DNA of 17,033 nt from CAYJRR01 sp964372275 [NCBI: uncultured bacterium] (GTDB lineage: Bacteria > CAYJRR01): the NCBI GenBank assembly GCA_964372275.1, contig CAYJRR010000025.1:4576-21608 (forward strand), given 5' to 3'. The notes under the pieces are model-generated. The model saw only the letters and a list, made by a program, of their open reading frames with translations, did no database searches and was not told the DNA's origin. Shown here piece after piece: positions 15,098 to 17,033 of this stretch; positions within the stretch are counted from its first letter, which is position 1; each line of letters opens with the position of its first letter. The translations under genes and the position numbers were made by a program.

Positions 15098-17033
15098 ATG
15101 CGCAGGACGAACGGATCGGCGTGGCTGGGGCTCCTTCTCACGGCGTCCGTCGCCGAGGGGACGGCGCGGGCGGAGCATGGGGGCGGGGGCGAGGCGGAGC
15201 CGGCCCCCGCGCGGGTCTCGGCGATCGCGGGGGCCGGGGAGTACTCCGGAGGAGCCCGAACGGGCGGACAGGGGACGCTGTTCGGCCGCGGACCGTACGA
15301 CGCCGAAGATTCGGAGCTGGCGCCGAACGCCGTGCTGCGCGCCGGCGACGAGCTGTTCACCGCCGAAGGGTCGATGGCCGAGTTGGAGCTCCCGGGCGAG
15401 ACGTTCGTCCGACTCGGCCCCTCGACGACCGTCGTCCTGCAGGCGGTCGACGGAAACGGGCTGGAGATTTCGCTGGCGAGCGGCTCGGTCTACGTGTCGC
15501 GCGGACCGAACGCCCTGCCGGCCCGCGTGCAGTCGTTCGCGGGGGTGGTCGAACTGGGCGGCCGGTCGATGGCGCGGGTCACCGCGGCCGCCGACAAGGG
15601 CCAGCTCGTCCTCTCGGTTGCCGGCGGCGGGGCCGAGCTTCGCACCGACCGCACGGCCCTCTCCGTCCGCGAGGGCCAGCGGCTGGTGTGGACGCGCGAC
15701 CGGACCTGGCAGGATCCGTTCCAGGCGAGCCGCGGCGACGAATTCGATCGTTGGAATGCCGAGCGCGAGCGGATCGTCCGCGGCACCCGGCGGCCGGAGT
15801 ACGTCGCGGAGAACGTCGTCGGCTCGTACGAGCTGGAGGGGAACGGAACGTGGATCCGGATCGACGGTCACTGGGCCTGGCGCCGCACGGTGGTCGCCGT
15901 CGGATGGCGCCCCTACTTCCACGGCCATTGGGCCTGGTGCGAGCCCTGGGGATGGACCTGGGTCTCGACCGAGTCGTGGGGCTACACCACCTATCACTAC
16001 GGTCGCTGGTACTACCGATCGCACCACGGGTGGGTCTGGTACCCCGATTCGGTATGGGGGGCGGCGTGGGTGGTGTGGGCCGCCTTCGGTCCGAACGTCG
16101 GCTGGGCCCCCTGCGACTTCTGGGGACGCCCGATCTACGTCTACAGCTACTACTCGTACTACGACTACGGCGCGTGGTGCTACAGCGACGCCCACTACTT
16201 CTACGGCGGCGGCGGCTACTCCGGACGGCGGCGCTCGCGCGAGGTCACCACGACCACCTCCCGCGAGTCGGCCGGAAGCGGACGCGGCGGACGCGCCTTC
16301 TCGGCGGATCACGACGGCGCACCGGAGATCCACGCCTTCACCGCCGAGACGATCCGCCAGCACAGTCCGGTCGCCGTGCGCGATCCGCGGCGCGAGCTGA
16401 CCCCCGAACACATCGCCGCCGCCGCCGGGCGCGGAGCGATCCGCGGCGTCTCCGCCGAGCAGCGCTCCGGCACCTTGCTGGCCCGCGCGGTGAAGGAGGG
16501 CAGCGTGCGCCCCGAGCCGTGGCACGACCGATCACGCGCGCGGGGCATCGACCGTGGAGCGGGTTCCCGCGGCGCCACCGACCGCGCCGTCGGCCCGGGC
16601 CGTCGCGACGACGACGAGGCGGTGCGCGGTCGCGCGACCGGCTTCGACCGGGATCGCGCCGGCGACGGATGGCGTCCACGCGGCACGACCCTGCGCGATC
16701 GGAGCGTCGAACCGGATGCGCAGTCCGAGCCCGACCGCCCGTGGAACCCGGACACGACCGGTTCGCGCAACCGCTCCGACGATCCCCCCGCCCCAGGGCC
16801 CCGCGGCGAGCCCCGGAGCGAGCCGCGCAGCTCGCCGTCGCGCGGTCCGTCCTACACGCCGCGGACCGAGCCCCGCCGCGCCCCGTCCACGCCGGCACCG
16901 GCCCCGGCACCGGCCAAGCCGTCGAAGTCGCCGCCGCGGTCGGGCAAGCCCAAGGCGTCGTTCTCGCCGCCGGCCTCGCACACCGGCGCGGCCTCGGCGC
17001 CGGTGGCCGTCCACCGCGCGCACGGTCGCGACA
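15098..17033 (+). CDS. Exported FecR-domain, DUF6600-like Trp/Tyr-rich protein with long low-complexity tail (3' end outside window)
   Basis: The frame is open from the ATG at 15098 (GGAGG at 15082-15086, 11 bases away) to the window edge, giving 645 visible residues. A signal peptide ends near ARA-EH (25). Residues ~70-200 match a FecR-type beta domain (LRAGDELFTAEGSMAELELP, VRLGPSTTV, LASGSVYV, VREGQRLVW). Residues ~252-345 are strikingly rich in Trp, Tyr, His and Gly (GWRPYFHGHWAWCEPWGWTW, YHYGRWYY, GWVWYPDSVWGAAWV, GWAPCDFWG), as in DUF6600 proteins, which also follow FecR domains. A Tyr-rich run (347-373) and then a ~265-residue tail rich in Arg, Asp, Pro, Ser and Gly complete the visible part. 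Function is unknown; an envelope surface or periplasmic role is inferred. Mature protein location and the true C-terminus cannot be determined here. Confidence 0.85.
   Translation, partial: MRRTNGSAWLGLLLTASVAEGTARAEHGGGGEAEPAPARVSAIAGAGEYSGGARTGGQGTLFGRGPYDAEDSELAPNAVLRAGDELFTAEGSMAELELPGETFVRLGPSTTVVLQAVDGNGLEISLASGSVYVSRGPNALPARVQSFAGVVELGGRSMARVTAAADKGQLVLSVAGGGAELRTDRTALSVREGQRLVWTRDRTWQDPFQASRGDEFDRWNAERERIVRGTRRPEYVAENVVGSYELEGNGTWIRIDGHWAWRRTVVAVGWRPYFHGHWAWCEPWGWTWVSTESWGYTTYHYGRWYYRSHHGWVWYPDSVWGAAWVVWAAFGPNVGWAPCDFWGRPIYVYSYYSYYDYGAWCYSDAHYFYGGGGYSGRRRSREVTTTTSRESAGSGRGGRAFSADHDGAPEIHAFTAETIRQHSPVAVRDPRRELTPEHIAAAAGRGAIRGVSAEQRSGTLLARAVKEGSVRPEPWHDRSRARGIDRGAGSRGATDRAVGPGRRDDDEAVRGRATGFDRDRAGDGWRPRGTTLRDRSVEPDAQSEPDRPWNPDTTGSRNRSDDPPAPGPRGEPRSEPRSSPSRGPSYTPRTEPRRAPSTPAPAPAPAKPSKSPPRSGKPKASFSPPASHTGAASAPVAVHRAHGRD

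Noticed and set aside
1-17033. Search for CRISPR arrays, transposases, att sites, toxin-antitoxin pairs, tRNA or rRNA
   Set aside because: No spaced direct repeats, terminal inverted repeats, mobile-element proteins or RNA-gene folds were recognised by eye, and base composition looks even across the window.

Overview
This is a 17 kb chromosomal window of very high G+C (about 70% by eye), densely packed with protein genes. No tRNA, rRNA, CRISPR array, insertion sequence or phage gene is visible. Many proteins carry signal peptides, there are two likely lipoproteins, and one protein probably ends in an outer-membrane beta-barrel, so the cell is Gram-negative (diderm). High G+C, frequent GTG/TTG starts, a type I-beta DAHP synthase and a FecR/DUF6600-type protein fit Acidobacteriota, Myxococcota or a related deep lineage. 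The sequence alone does not settle the phylum, and no claim is made below genus-independent level.

Layout from left to right. (1) 3-626 (+): the C-terminal end of a protein with a Pro/Ala/Glu repeat linker and a GAF-like domain. (2) 633-1649 (-): aroF, DAHP synthase, first step of aromatic amino acid synthesis. (3) 1713-3233 (+), divergent from aroF: an exported CsgG/FlgO-like domain joined to a probable beta-barrel. (4) 3344-5819 (+): an apparent three-gene operon of ECF sigma factor, zinc-binding anti-sigma factor (4-bp overlap) and an exported PDZ/S41 protease-family protein whose Ser-Lys dyad looks lost. (5) 5776-14306 (-): a six-gene unit in the order nagZ-like exported GH3 glycosidase, MoxR AAA+ ATPase, DUF58 protein, TgpA-type transglutaminase, TPR/thioredoxin-fold lipoprotein without the redox cysteines, and TPR/TlpA-like lipoprotein with an intact WCGPC. 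Its genes overlap by 1-4 bases or are 12 bp apart, which implies one mRNA with coupled translation. Its last gene overlaps the S41 gene tail-to-tail by 44 bp. (6) 14378-14989 (+): grpE, divergent from nagZ, with a strong sigma70-like promoter almost touching the start codon. (7) 15098-17033 (+): a FecR-domain/DUF6600-like exported protein with a long low-complexity tail, cut by the window edge.

Most of the window concerns the cell envelope. The ECF operon looks like an envelope-sensing circuit. The six-gene unit couples a MoxR/DUF58/transglutaminase core to a peptidoglycan-type glycosidase and to paired thioredoxin-fold lipoproteins. These links are inferred from gene order. The most interesting points are the two degenerate enzyme domains (an S41 protein without its dyad and a thioredoxin fold without CXXC), each next to intact signalling or enzyme partners. 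No mobile or defence system was found, and every non-coding gap is at most about 110 bp.
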